Shown one piece after another: positions 54,119 to 64,000 of a stretch of 64,000 bases of DNA. The stretch comes from Novosphingobium sp. PhB165 (lineage in GTDB: Bacteria > Pseudomonadota > Alphaproteobacteria > Sphingomonadales > Sphingomonadaceae). The notes under the pieces are model-generated. The model was given only the letters and a program-made list of their open reading frames with translations. It was not told the DNA's origin and searched no databases. Position 1 is the first letter of the stretch. Each line of letters begins with the position of its first letter. The stretch covers positions 584,777-648,776 of the forward strand of contig NZ_SLVB01000003.1 in NCBI RefSeq assembly GCF_004341845.1, written 5' to 3'. The translations under genes and the position numbers were made by a program.

Positions 54119-56197
54119 ATGACGTACCGAGTAGGCATCGACATCGGCGGCACCTTCACCGACTTCGCGCTCCTGAAGGGCGATGAGGTGGTGCTCCACA
54201 AGAACCTCTCCACCCCGGAGGACCGCTCGCTGGGCGTGATGGAAGGGCTCGGCAAGCTGGCCGAGAAGGAAGGCCTGCCCCTCCCCGAATTCCTCAGCCG
54301 CTGCGAGGCGATCGTCCACGGCACCACCGTTGCCGACAACACCCTGATCGAGATGAACGGCGCGCTCACCGGCCTGATCACCACCGAGGGGTTCCGTGAT
54401 GAGATCGAATACCGGCGCGGCTACAAGGAAGACATCTGGGACGTCCGCCTCGAAGCGCCGCAGCAGATCACCCCGCGCCGTCGCCGCCTGACGGTGCCCG
54501 AACGCGTGCTGCACGACGGATCGGTCCACAAGGAGCTCGACGAAGCGGCCCTGCGCGAAGCCTGCCGCAAGCTGCGGCTGCAGAACGTGGAGGCGGTGGC
54601 GATCTCGTTCCTGTTCTCCTTCGTCAATCCCGAGCATGAACGCCGCGCCAAGGAGATCGTGCGGCAGGAAATCCAGAACGCCTACGTTTCCGCCAGCCAC
54701 GAAGTTCTGCCCCGCGCGCCGGAGTACGACCGCACCTCGACCACGGTGGTCAACGCCTATGTCGGCCCGCGCGTCACTGGCTATCTCGAACGGCTGGTGC
54801 AACGTCTTGGCGAAGGCGGATACCGTAACCAGTTGATGGTCATGCAGGCCTCCGGCGGGGTGATGACCAAGGACTATATCGACGGCGCACCGATCCGCGT
54901 GCTCGCCTCCGGCCCGGCGGGCGGCGTGGTCGGTTCCGCCCATGCCGGGCGCGCCAAGGGCTGCCCGGACCTGCTCTGCGTCGACATGGGCGGCACCAGC
55001 TACGACATGGCGCTGGTGCTGAACGGAGAGGCCCCGGCCGAGGCGGGCTGGAACATGCACCACCGCTATCTCGTCGGCGTGCCGATGGTGAAAGTGGAGA
55101 CGCTGGGCGCGGGCGGCGGCTCGATCTGCCACGTCAACAAGGGCGCGCTGGAAGTCGGCCCGCGCTCGGCGGGGTCGGAACCCGGGCCGATCTGCTATGG
55201 ACGCGGCGGCACCGAGCCCACCGTGACCGATGCGCTGGTCATGCTGGGCATCCTTTCCACCGAGGAAGGCTTCGCCGGCGGCAGCTTCCGCCTGACGCGC
55301 GACGGGGTGGAGGAAGCCTTCCGCAAGATCGCGCAGGAACTCGGCCACGAGGATGCAGAACGCGCCGCCTTCGACTGCTGGCGCGTGGTCAATGCCCATA
55401 TGAGCCAGGGCGTGCGCCGTACCACGGCGGGCAAAGGCATCGATCCCAAGGACCTCGTCATGCTGGCCTATGGCGGAAACGGCCCCGCCTTCGCGGCGAT
55501 TCAGGCCGAAGACCTTGGCATCACCCGCGTACTGGTGCCCAAGGCATCGCCCACGTTCTCGGCGCTCGGCACTTTGGTCGCCAATCCGACCATCGACGAG
55601 GAACGCTCCTACATCGCCTCCGCCTCGGCGCTGGATGTCGAACGCATCCGCACGCTGTGGAGCGAACTGTCGGACCGCGCCGCCCATTTCTTCACCGCCG
55701 CGCACTTCAATGCACAGGACATCCGCGCCGATTACCGGCTCAACATGCGCTATCCGGGGCAGAACTTCTCGCTCTCGTTCGACTTCGCCGCCGATACACC
55801 GCTGGGCGACCTGTCTTTCGTCGGAGAGGACTTCGCGGCGCGGGCGATCGAGCTGTTCAACGCCCGCCACATGGCCGAATACGGCCACATCCGCGAGCAT
55901 GAGGTGCCCGAAGTGTCCGGGGTCCGCCTCGCCGCCCATGTCGAGACGCCCTCTCCGGCCGCCGGCGGCGGCTTCTCCCCGTCCGGAGCGATCCCCAAGC
56001 CCGATCGCCATCGCCGTGCCAATCTTGGACAGGGCTTCGCGGATATCCCGATCTACCGGGGCAGCGACCTCGCGCCGGGCACGGAAATTCCCTCACCCGC
56101 CATCGTGGAGGAAACTTTCACCACCATCGTCGTCTATCCGGGTTGGACGGCGCAAGTGGATGCCGCCGGGGACTATCAACTGGTCCGGACATCCTGA
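54119..56197 (+). CDS. Hydantoinase A/oxoprolinase-family ATPase subunit
   Basis: A 692-residue HyuA-type subunit of the sugar-kinase/Hsp70 ATPase fold: phosphate-1 motif RVGIDIGGTFTDFALLK, IVHGTTVADNTLIE, ASGPAGGVVGSAHA, LLCVDMGGTSYDMAL, and the adenosine motif GAGGGSICHV. It couples ATP hydrolysis to cyclic-amide opening with the B subunit. The C-terminal third is typical of the family. The preceding R4 palindrome separates it from its partner. Confidence 0.9.
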   Translation: MTYRVGIDIGGTFTDFALLKGDEVVLHKNLSTPEDRSLGVMEGLGKLAEKEGLPLPEFLSRCEAIVHGTTVADNTLIEMNGALTGLITTEGFRDEIEYRRGYKEDIWDVRLEAPQQITPRRRRLTVPERVLHDGSVHKELDEAALREACRKLRLQNVEAVAISFLFSFVNPEHERRAKEIVRQEIQNAYVSASHEVLPRAPEYDRTSTTVVNAYVGPRVTGYLERLVQRLGEGGYRNQLMVMQASGGVMTKDYIDGAPIRVLASGPAGGVVGSAHAGRAKGCPDLLCVDMGGTSYDMALVLNGEAPAEAGWNMHHRYLVGVPMVKVETLGAGGGSICHVNKGALEVGPRSAGSEPGPICYGRGGTEPTVTDALVMLGILSTEEGFAGGSFRLTRDGVEEAFRKIAQELGHEDAERAAFDCWRVVNAHMSQGVRRTTAGKGIDPKDLVMLAYGGNGPAFAAIQAEDLGITRVLVPKASPTFSALGTLVANPTIDEERSYIASASALDVERIRTLWSELSDRAAHFFTAAHFNAQDIRADYRLNMRYPGQNFSLSFDFAADTPLGDLSFVGEDFAARAIELFNARHMAEYGHIREHEVPEVSGVRLAAHVETPSPAAGGGFSPSGAIPKPDRHRRANLGQGFADIPIYRGSDLAPGTEIPSPAIVEETFTTIVVYPGWTAQVDAAGDYQLVRTS

Positions 56198-56407
56198 TTT
56201 ACCGCAGCAGGAGGCTCTCCGCCCCGGATTCGCGCGGGTTCGGCCGCCATCCCGGCGCCGAATGCGCGTCCGAATCCGGTGGCCGGGCGGCGGGAATGGC
56301 CCTGATTCTGCGCTTGCTCCGCCTTATCTTGCCCCAGTGCAGGACGACCCGCGTCGAAAAGCTCGCGACGCGCGGAGGTTTCGATTACAGTGACCATCCT
56401 TCGCCAG

Positions 56408-56435
56408 CTTGCGATTCAAACGCCCGCTCCTACAT
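56408..56435 (+). promoter_or_regulatory. Probable RpoH (heat-shock) promoter of ftsH
   Basis: CTTG at 56408-56411 and CCTACAT at 56429-56435 are separated by 17 bases and match the alphaproteobacterial RpoH pattern CTTG-N17/18-CYTATNT at all but one position. The predicted transcript starts about 20 bases before the ftsH ATG. ftsH is a known heat-shock gene in many bacteria. Confidence 0.5.
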
Positions 56436-56464
56436 TGGCGGGTGAAAGGACGGTTTCTCCAACG

Positions 56465-58396
<1,932 letters not shown>

Positions 58397-58448
58397 ACTA
58401 TCTGATATTGAATACCCGGCCTTCCCCTCGTGGGAAGAATGCAGGAGA

Positions 58449-58480
58449 GGGCGAGGACGGCGGTGTCCTCGCCCTTTTTT
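58449..58480 (+). terminator. Rho-independent terminator of ftsH
   Basis: GGGCGAGGAC / GTCCTCGCCC (10-bp stem, 6-base loop) followed by six T, 53 bases after the ftsH stop codon. A textbook intrinsic terminator. Confidence 0.9.
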
Positions 58481-58528
58481 GTTGGGCGGAGGTTGCCCCG
58501 GATGCCCACAGAGGCGCGGCGTGAGGTT

Positions 58529-58897
58529 TCATCCTTCGACAAGCTCAGGATGAGCGGAGGGGGATTTCACATCAGGAGCACGGCCAGTACGCTGATTTCG
58601 CTCCACCGCCCCAAGTCCCGCTCAGGCTGAGCCTGTCGAAGCCCTCAGGGGCGTGGCGCGCGGTCCCATCCTTCGACAAGCTCAGGATGAGCGGAGCGCG
58701 AAATGGCAAGACTTCGATCATGCCGAGCGCAAACATTCCCTGCCCTTGCCCCGTCCCGCTCAGGCTGAGCTTGTCGAAGCCCCCTGAGCCGAGGCGCGAG
58801 GCGGCATCCTTCGACAAGGTGATGAAGGCCCCGTGCGTTTGCGGATCCGGCTTTCGGGCGAACCGCAAAATGGATTCTGAAACAAGTTCAGGATGAC
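58529..58897. repeat. Cluster of R1 repeats plus one R5 arm
   Basis: At least three R1 units, with arms such as atccttcgacaagctcagga and cgctcaggctgagcctgtcg, occur at 58529-58558, 58617-58696 and 58756-58820, followed by a single R5 arm (58871-58896). They account for most of the gene-free interval 58481-58940. No gene was seen there. Confidence 0.75.
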
Positions 58898-58940
58898 GCG
58901 GCGCACATGATGCATGGGGCTCTCTTCCCGACCGCAGGCC

Positions 58941-59990
58941 CTACGTCTGCGCCGTCAACGCCACAAAGAACAGCAACAGCGCAGTACAGGCGAAAATCAC
59001 CAGCAGCGCCGTACGCCACAGCGCGCCGCGACGGGCAAGGCCGTAGGTTCCCTTGAGCTGCGCATACATGTGAAACGGCGGAACGAAGAACAGCAGCCCC
59101 TCCAGCGTTCCGGCTCCCACCGCGCCGAGCAGCATCGCCACGACCGCCAGCAGCGTCATGAAGCAGATCGAATAGGTCGCGAACACGGTGTGCTCGTAAA
59201 GATGGAAGCGGCGGCTGAAGGGAAACAGCAGCCAGAGGAACGGCACCGAGATCGGGATCAGTGCCCAGCTGTACTTGTAGGCATAAGTCTGAAGCTTGTA
59301 GGCTGCCAGATCGGGATTCTCGCGAAATTTCGCGACGGCCTGCTGGATCGGCCGGATATCGCTGATCTGCTGCACGTCACCGCCGTTCTCGGTGACGGCA
59401 TCGTGGGTGTCGCGCATCACGCCCAGTGCGGTTTCCTTGCTGTCGATCTCCTTGTCGATCTGGTCCGTGTCCTTGCCCGCGGCGGCGAGGGCCTTGCGCC
59501 GCGTCTTGAGGCCGTCGATGCGCTTCTCGCTGGAGGCGATGGCCTTGGCCAGTTCGGTTGGGCTGGTCATCTTCGCCCCCAGATTCTCCGGCTCCTCGGT
59601 GGCGTGGAATACGCCGAACATCAGGAAGACGCAGAACAGGAACAGCGCGATGGGCGAGACATAGCTCGCGCGCCGGCCATCGATATATTCGCGCGTCAGC
59701 TTGCCCGGATGCCGGATGAGCATCGGCAGTGTACGCCAGATCTTGCCTTCGAAATGGAAGACCCCGTGCATCAGGTCATGGAAAAAGGCGCCGAGCGTGC
59801 GGTGCACATGCGCCGCCTGGCCGCAGGCGTGGCAATGCGATCCGACCAGGGTGGTGCCGCAGTTGAGGCAGGCAGATTCGTGCGTGTGCCCCTTGCCGCC
59901 GTCTGCCCCTTCGCCCGCGTGCGGTTCCACCGCGCGCGCCGCGAAGGCGCCCTGCCCCATCTCCGCCAGGCTTTCCGTCAGATCGCTCAC
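58941..59990 (-). CDS. DUF3667-type membrane protein with zinc ribbon
   Basis: A 349-residue protein: an N-terminal zinc ribbon (CLNCGTTLVGSHCHACGQ, two Cys-x2-Cys pairs), then the DUF3667-type segment GAFFHDLMHGVFHFEGKIWRTL, a membrane segment (about 112-130), a Lys/Asp/Glu coiled coil (about 140-200), and three or more C-terminal membrane segments. Function unknown. The GTG at 59990 has GGGGGA at good spacing; TTG at 60002 is an alternative. It is downstream of the ParA-type gene on the same strand. Confidence 0.72.
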   Translation of the reverse strand: MSDLTESLAEMGQGAFAARAVEPHAGEGADGGKGHTHESACLNCGTTLVGSHCHACGQAAHVHRTLGAFFHDLMHGVFHFEGKIWRTLPMLIRHPGKLTREYIDGRRASYVSPIALFLFCVFLMFGVFHATEEPENLGAKMTSPTELAKAIASSEKRIDGLKTRRKALAAAGKDTDQIDKEIDSKETALGVMRDTHDAVTENGGDVQQISDIRPIQQAVAKFRENPDLAAYKLQTYAYKYSWALIPISVPFLWLLFPFSRRFHLYEHTVFATYSICFMTLLAVVAMLLGAVGAGTLEGLLFFVPPFHMYAQLKGTYGLARRGALWRTALLVIFACTALLLFFVALTAQT

Positions 59991-60106
59991 CGTTTCCCCC
60001 AATGATGCCTGAGGGCTAACCTAACCCGTGATGGGGGAGGAGAACAACCATTGCGCGTTGCGGCAAGCCGGGCGCTTGCGAAGCGCGCCCGCAATCCGGA
60101 CTTTGC

Positions 60107-60967
60107 TCAGTCCTGCCGTTCGGCCAGCTTGGCCTCGATCGCGCGCCAGAGCATCGCGAAAGCCTGCGCCGCCGGGCTGCCCGGCGCAATCGCGCCAACC
60201 GGACGCTGCTGCACCGCACATTGCTCTACCACACTGGCATAGGGCACCGCCGGCCAGTTCGGCTGCGCCTCCCGCACCTGCCGATGGAGCGACCGCCGCA
60301 TGTCGAGCATGGAAAGCACCGGCAGGATCGGCGGATGGCGCTTGGTGGTCCCCGCGATCTCGCGCACCACAAGTTCAAGCGCGCGGGCGGAAAGCGGCGA
60401 CGGCGGCAACGGCACGATAATGAGATCAGCCGCGCGCGCGACTTGCGCCGAAAGCTCGTTCAGCACTGGCGGACAATCGAGCAGGATGCGCGCGTAATCG
60501 GCCGACAGGTCCTCAGCCAGTTTGGCGAGGCGCTTGCGCTTGCCGATGCGCATCAGGTGCGCGTCCAGCGCTCGGATGCTCTCGTCCGCCGGCAGCACGT
60601 CCACCAGCGGGTCCGCCGTCTTCTGAATCAATTTGGTGGCTGGCTGGTCGCGCGTGAACACTTCTTCGGCCAGACGCGAGCCTTGCGGTTCAAGGCCATA
60701 GAGAAAGCCCGATCCGCCCGCCGCGTCGAGATCCCAGAGCAGCGTGCGATGGCCCGAGGCCTGCGCCGAACACCACGCCAGATTGGCCGCGAACGTCGTC
60801 TTCCCCACGCCGCCCTTGACGCTGTAGATCGCGATCGTGGCCGAACGCGGCCCCTTCCCCGACGCCCCCGAAGCGTCTTCCCCAGACGCGACAACGGGCC
60901 GCACCCTCTTCAGGGCCGGCCCGCTGCTCCCGGCTATCCGGGGCAATCTATGCTTGCCTGCAACCAC
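60107..60967 (-). CDS. ParA-family ATPase
   Basis: A 286-residue Walker-type ATPase of the ParA/MinD superfamily. The deviant Walker A is YSVKGGVGKTTFAANLA (Lys near residues 52 and 57), with LLWDLDAAGGSGFLYGLEP and ILLDCPPVLNELS after it. It has an extra, poorly conserved N-terminus of about 40 residues. There is no parB or centromere-like repeat beside it, so it is more likely an orphan ParA positioning a protein complex than a chromosome partition gene. GTG start uncertain. Confidence 0.82.
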   Translation of the reverse strand: MVAGKHRLPRIAGSSGPALKRVRPVVASGEDASGASGKGPRSATIAIYSVKGGVGKTTFAANLAWCSAQASGHRTLLWDLDAAGGSGFLYGLEPQGSRLAEEVFTRDQPATKLIQKTADPLVDVLPADESIRALDAHLMRIGKRKRLAKLAEDLSADYARILLDCPPVLNELSAQVARAADLIIVPLPPSPLSARALELVVREIAGTTKRHPPILPVLSMLDMRRSLHRQVREAQPNWPAVPYASVVEQCAVQQRPVGAIAPGSPAAQAFAMLWRAIEAKLAERQD

Positions 60968-61041
60968 CCGCAGATGGTTGCCCGCGATCGCGCCGCAGTC
61001 AACCCATCAGGGCCGCTACGGATACGATCACTGTGCAGCAA

Positions 61042-61386
61042 TCAACCGTCGTAGTCGCCGCCGATCGAGGTGTTGCGCGTCGGTGCCGAAGCGGTGATGC
61101 GCAGAGCCTCTGCCGACTGGCTGAGCGAGCCGACTTCGTCCATCGCGTCATCATCGTCGGGCAGGACGCGCTGCATCGAGGTGACCAGCGATTCCTTGAG
61201 TTCGTTCGGACGAACGGTCTGCTCGGCGATTTCGCGCAGGGCAACGACCGGGTTCTTGTCGCGGTCGCGTTCGACGCTGAGTTCGGCGCCGCCCGAAATC
61301 TCGCGCGCACGCTGCGCGGCGAGCAGGACGAGATCGAACCGGTTGGGGATCTTGTCGACACAGTCTTCGACAGTAACGCGCGCCAT
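61042..61386 (-). CDS. rpoZ: DNA-directed RNA polymerase omega subunit
   Basis: A 114-residue omega subunit that helps assemble and stabilise RNA polymerase. Recognised from [20 protein letters not shown] and [14 protein letters not shown] followed by [15 protein letters not shown]. The C-terminal tail is acidic ([10 protein letters not shown]) and ends GGDYDG. The ATG at 61386 has GGAG five bases upstream. It is usually next to folK/relA-type genes, but here stands before the ParA-like gene. Confidence 0.95.
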   Translation of the reverse strand: MARVTVEDCVDKIPNRFDLVLLAAQRAREISGGAELSVERDRDKNPVVALREIAEQTVRPNELKESLVTSMQRVLPDDDDAMDEVGSLSQSAEALRITASAPTRNTSIGGDYDG

Positions 61387-61573
61387 GGGCACTCCGTGAA
61401 TAAATTCGCTGGATCGGTAAACGCTGCCCGATAGGCTGGGGGGCGCGCAGAGTCAAGAAAACTGCGCACGCCCACCGAACCGATTCGCCTTAGCCGAAGG
61501 GGCGCAGCGTCAGCTGCAGGAGGAACTCTGCCCCGGACCGAGCGAACGCGTGCGAAACATGATTTGTCCGCCA

Positions 61574-61608
61574 CGAAAAATGCCCCGGCATGCACCGATG
61601 CCGGGGGC
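61574..61608 (-). terminator. Terminator of the M28 peptidase gene
   Basis: Minus-strand stem GCCCCCGGCAT / ATGCCGGGGC with a 6-base loop followed by ATTTTTC, 16 bases after the peptidase stop codon. A good intrinsic terminator. Confidence 0.8.
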
Positions 61609-61623
61609 GTGGATCAATACCGA

Positions 61624-63303
61624 TCATTTGCGCTGAGCCGCAGTCGCATCCCGGGTCGCGCGGAACTCGCTGTCCTGCGACCAGTTCGGCCAGACGTGAC
61701 TGTCGGCAAGGCGATCGCCCAGATTGTAAAGCAGCGTCAGGTCGCTGGTCCAACCGCTGGTATCCCAGTTCGGATCATATTCGTCCGCCGGCTGGTGGTA
61801 CTTGTCGCGGGTGTAGGCATCGGACAGTTCCTTGCCGCGTGCATCGCCGCCATCGACCAGTTCACGGCCGGGGCTGAACGAGATCGCCGGCACCCCGCGC
61901 TTGGCCATGGAGAAGTGGTCCGAACGGTAGAAGCTGCCCGCCTCGGGGCGCGCGTCGGGCGTGTAGTGACGGCCGAGCTTCTGCCCTTCCTCCGTCAGCA
62001 TGGTCAGCAGATCGAGCTTCGCCGCGCCCGAGATGCTGAAGTTCGTGGTCTTCGCGATCGAGAGCGGGCCGTCCATGTTGATGACACCGGCCGTCGTCGC
62101 CAGCGGACGCAGCGGATTATCGGCATAGTATTCCGAACCGAGCAGGCCCTTTTCCTCGGCCGTCACTGCCAGGAACAGTACCGAGCGTTCAGGCTTGGGC
62201 CCCTTGGCGAAGGCGCGCGCCAGTTCGATCAGCGTCGCGGTGCCGGAGGCATTGTCGCGCGCGCCGTTGTAGATGCGGTCACCCTTCGCATCGGGCGCGC
62301 CGATACCGAGGTGATCCCAGTGCGCCGAGTAGATGACGGTCTCATTCGGATATTTCGAACCGGGCAGGATACCGGCCACGTTGTGCGAGGTGATAACGCT
62401 GGACTTCACGGCATAGTCCGCGCTCATCGTGGCCTTCAGCGGAATCGGGCGGAAGTCCTTCCGACGCGCGGCGGCCTTGGCGGCATCGAAGTCGACACCC
62501 GAAGCCTTGAGCAGTTGCGCGGCGAGGTCCTTCTGGATCCAGCCCTCCATCTGCGTGTGCGCCGAGGTTGGATCGGCGCGGACGATGTCGAACATGGTGT
62601 TGGTGTTGGAGTTCTTGACCGTCGCCCAGCCATAGGAAGCCGGCTCGCTCTCGTGGACGACCAGCACGCCCGCTGCGCCCTGACGCGCCGCTTCCTCGTA
62701 CTTGTAGGTCCAGCGGCCATAGTAGGTCATCAGCTTGCCGCCGAAGTCACCCTCACCGCCTTCGAAGTCGGGATCGTTGACCAGCACGACCATGATCTTG
62801 CCCTTGAGGTCCACCCCTTTGAAATCGTCCCAGCCCCGTTCCGGCGCCTTCACGCCGTAGCCGACGAAGACCAGCGGCAAATCCTTGAAGTTAACCGTCG
62901 ACTGGCCGGTCTCGGCGGCGCGCACGGCGATCTGCTCGCCCTGCGTCAGCGACTGCGCAGTTCCGCCAATCGTCATCGAAAGCGCCGGTGTGCCGGCAAT
63001 GTCGGACTGGAGCAGCGGCACATTCTGGAACCAGGTGCCCTTGTCGCCCGCAGGCTGGAGCCCGGCCGCCTTCATTTGCGCGGCCACATAGTCGATCGTC
63101 TTGGCCTCGGCGCGCGTAGCCGGGCCCCGACCCTCGAAGTCGTCGCTCGACAGTGTCTTGATGTCATTCGAGAGGCGCGCCACGTCGAAGCTGGGCGCCG
63201 CTGCGGGGGCGGCCGCGATCGCAATGGCCGATGCCGAACAGAGGCCGCCGAACGCGATCAGGCGCATCGACTTGCGCGAGGAACGAAGGATGGGGGAGAT
63301 CAT
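61624..63303 (-). CDS. Exported M28-family metallopeptidase with PA domain
   Basis: A 559-residue zinc aminopeptidase. A signal peptide (to about residue 37, ending IAIAAAPAAA) is followed by a protease-associated domain (about 140-250) and the M28 catalytic domain. Zinc ligands: His in SAHWDHLGIG, Asp in NGARDNASGTAT, Glu pair in LFLAVTAEEKGLLGSEYY, Asp in GVINMDGPLS and His in FYRSDHFSMAKRG. It probably digests peptides in the periplasm. It has its own terminator and is separated from rpoZ by about 240 bases. Confidence 0.92.
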   Translation of the reverse strand: MISPILRSSRKSMRLIAFGGLCSASAIAIAAAPAAAPSFDVARLSNDIKTLSSDDFEGRGPATRAEAKTIDYVAAQMKAAGLQPAGDKGTWFQNVPLLQSDIAGTPALSMTIGGTAQSLTQGEQIAVRAAETGQSTVNFKDLPLVFVGYGVKAPERGWDDFKGVDLKGKIMVVLVNDPDFEGGEGDFGGKLMTYYGRWTYKYEEAARQGAAGVLVVHESEPASYGWATVKNSNTNTMFDIVRADPTSAHTQMEGWIQKDLAAQLLKASGVDFDAAKAAARRKDFRPIPLKATMSADYAVKSSVITSHNVAGILPGSKYPNETVIYSAHWDHLGIGAPDAKGDRIYNGARDNASGTATLIELARAFAKGPKPERSVLFLAVTAEEKGLLGSEYYADNPLRPLATTAGVINMDGPLSIAKTTNFSISGAAKLDLLTMLTEEGQKLGRHYTPDARPEAGSFYRSDHFSMAKRGVPAISFSPGRELVDGGDARGKELSDAYTRDKYHQPADEYDPNWDTSGWTSDLTLLYNLGDRLADSHVWPNWSQDSEFRATRDATAAQRK

Positions 63304-63494
63304 CGGTACTCCTTGGCCCGAAGGCCTGCCAGAGAGGGAAACAGGCGTTGGATCAGGAAGATCCGCCGGTGCCGATGATGCCGATCCGGGAGCCGATGTC
63401 GATGGTATACGACATAATTTCGACAGCCGCGCCGCGTTTTGCGGATCTCGGCTGTGTCGAAGATCTGTTGTGGATGGGTTTTTTTGTTGTGATG

Positions 63495-63571
<77 letters not shown>

Positions 63572-63681
63572 TCACCGTGTGTGCGTCTTGCAGAGACGCG
63601 AAGAGGGCCTCAAGGGCCCTCTTTGGGGCACTGTGTGCCCTTTGTCATTGTGATGGGTTTTATCAGCACGCCGGCTTCAAT

Positions 63682-63797
63682 GCCTGGCGACGTCCTACTC
63701 TTCCAACGCTTGAGCGTTAGTACCATCGGCGCTGTCAGGTTTCACGTCCGAGTTCGAGATGGGATCGGGTGGGTCACTGACGCTATGGTCACCAAGC
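63682..63797 (-). rRNA. 5S ribosomal RNA
   Basis: Minus-strand sequence with the standard 5S core CCCGATCCCATCTCGAACTC and GAAACCTGACAGCGCC, ending GGAAGAGTAGGACGTCGCCA. Ends set from the complementary 5' and 3' terminal segments (TGGTGAC / GTCGCCA), so a few bases of uncertainty remain. Confidence 0.93.
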
Positions 63798-63929
63798 AAT
63801 GGAGACGGCGTGCTGTTTTTTAATCGATATCCGTGCAGTCTTTGATGTCTGTGCTTTTGTCTGGCTGGATGATCGTCCGATCATCGCTGACATGCGCTGC
63901 TTGGAAGCAGGACTGTCATTGATGGTGGG

Positions 63930-64000
63930 ATTCATCAAGCATGAACAGAGTTATTAGGACCGGTTAGCTCCATGCGTTACCGCACTTCCACACCCGGCCT
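63930..64000 (-). rRNA. 23S ribosomal RNA, 3' end (partial)
   Basis: Read on the minus strand, the last bases of the window give GTGGAAGTGCGGTAACGCAT and GAGCTAACCGGTCCTAATAA, the conserved 3' end of 23S rRNA. The rest lies beyond position 64000. The 3' terminus is placed approximately, about 130 bases before the 5S gene. Confidence 0.9.

Noticed and set aside
60107..60967. Chromosome partition parAB locus or plasmid origin
   Set aside because: Only a ParA-type ATPase is present. There is no ParB, iteron or parS-like repeat, and the surroundings are ordinary housekeeping genes.
63595..63650. Transcription terminator between 5S rRNA and tRNA-fMet
   Set aside because: Two hairpins are present (AGAGGGCC..GGCCCTCT and GGGCAC..GTGCCC) but the minus strand lacks a T run after them; they are more likely processing stems within the operon transcript.

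Overview
The window is GC-rich DNA from an alphaproteobacterium, most probably a Sphingomonadales member of the Novosphingobium/Sphingobium type. The evidence is: meta-cleavage lignin-aromatics genes (ligI, ligK), a TonB-dependent receptor heading a sugar-acid locus, a UPF0262 protein, an rRNA operon ending 23S-5S-tRNA-fMet, and dispersed palindromic repeats of the CTTCGACAAGCTCAG type. Genus is inferred from gene content only.

Layout. 1-0.7 kb: palindromic repeats. 0.7-3.4 kb: a divergent amidohydrolase / cytochrome P450 pair. 3.4-4.2 kb: an AT-richer patch with one doubtful small ORF. 4.2-10.7 kb (minus): a four-gene efflux cassette (outer-membrane factor, HlyD adaptor, RbbA-like ATPase-permease, YhhJ-like permease). 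It is followed by a Crp/Fnr regulator whose upstream region has a CRP-type palindrome and a possible terminated small RNA. 11.9-15.2 kb: a LysR gene divergent from glutathione-dependent formaldehyde detoxification genes (frmA, frmB). 15.4-18.8 kb: a GNAT acetyltransferase, ligI-ligK and a LysR-type regulator with two helix-turn-helix domains.

18.9-35.8 kb is a uronate/hemicellulose utilisation locus: MFS transporter, FAH-type hydratase, LacI regulator, kduI-kduD-kdgK, carboxylesterase, cupin, TonB receptor, Tat-type esterase, GH43 hydrolase and uxuB. Five copies of a LacI-type palindrome (TGAYACCGGTRTCA-like) lie before the hydratase, lacI, kduI and the TonB receptor, so the locus looks like one regulon. 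The likely flow is: receptor and extracytoplasmic esterases/GH43 take up or trim acetylated, uronate-bearing glycans; the MFS protein imports uronates; UxuB, KduI and KduD reduce or isomerise them to 2-keto-3-deoxygluconate; KdgK phosphorylates it. No KDPG aldolase is seen here.

35.8-42.6 kb (minus): metA with a strongly structured leader, then a four-gene cluster of circularly permuted ATP-grasp, alpha-E protein, transglutaminase-like protease and Anbu proteasome-like hydrolase, a HAD hydrolase and rpmJ. 42.8-48.2 kb: two DUF4136-like envelope proteins, an M14 carboxypeptidase, a degenerate RBBP9-like protein, cytidine deaminase, a GH25 protein and a UPF0262 protein. 48.3-56.2 kb: a nested-hairpin repeat, dnaB, an atypical SDR, an aminotransferase and a hydantoinase/oxoprolinase pair. 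56.4-63.3 kb: ftsH with a plausible heat-shock promoter and terminator, a DUF3667 protein, a ParA-type ATPase, rpoZ and an M28 peptidase. 63.5-64.0 kb (minus): tRNA-fMet, 5S rRNA and the 3' end of 23S rRNA.
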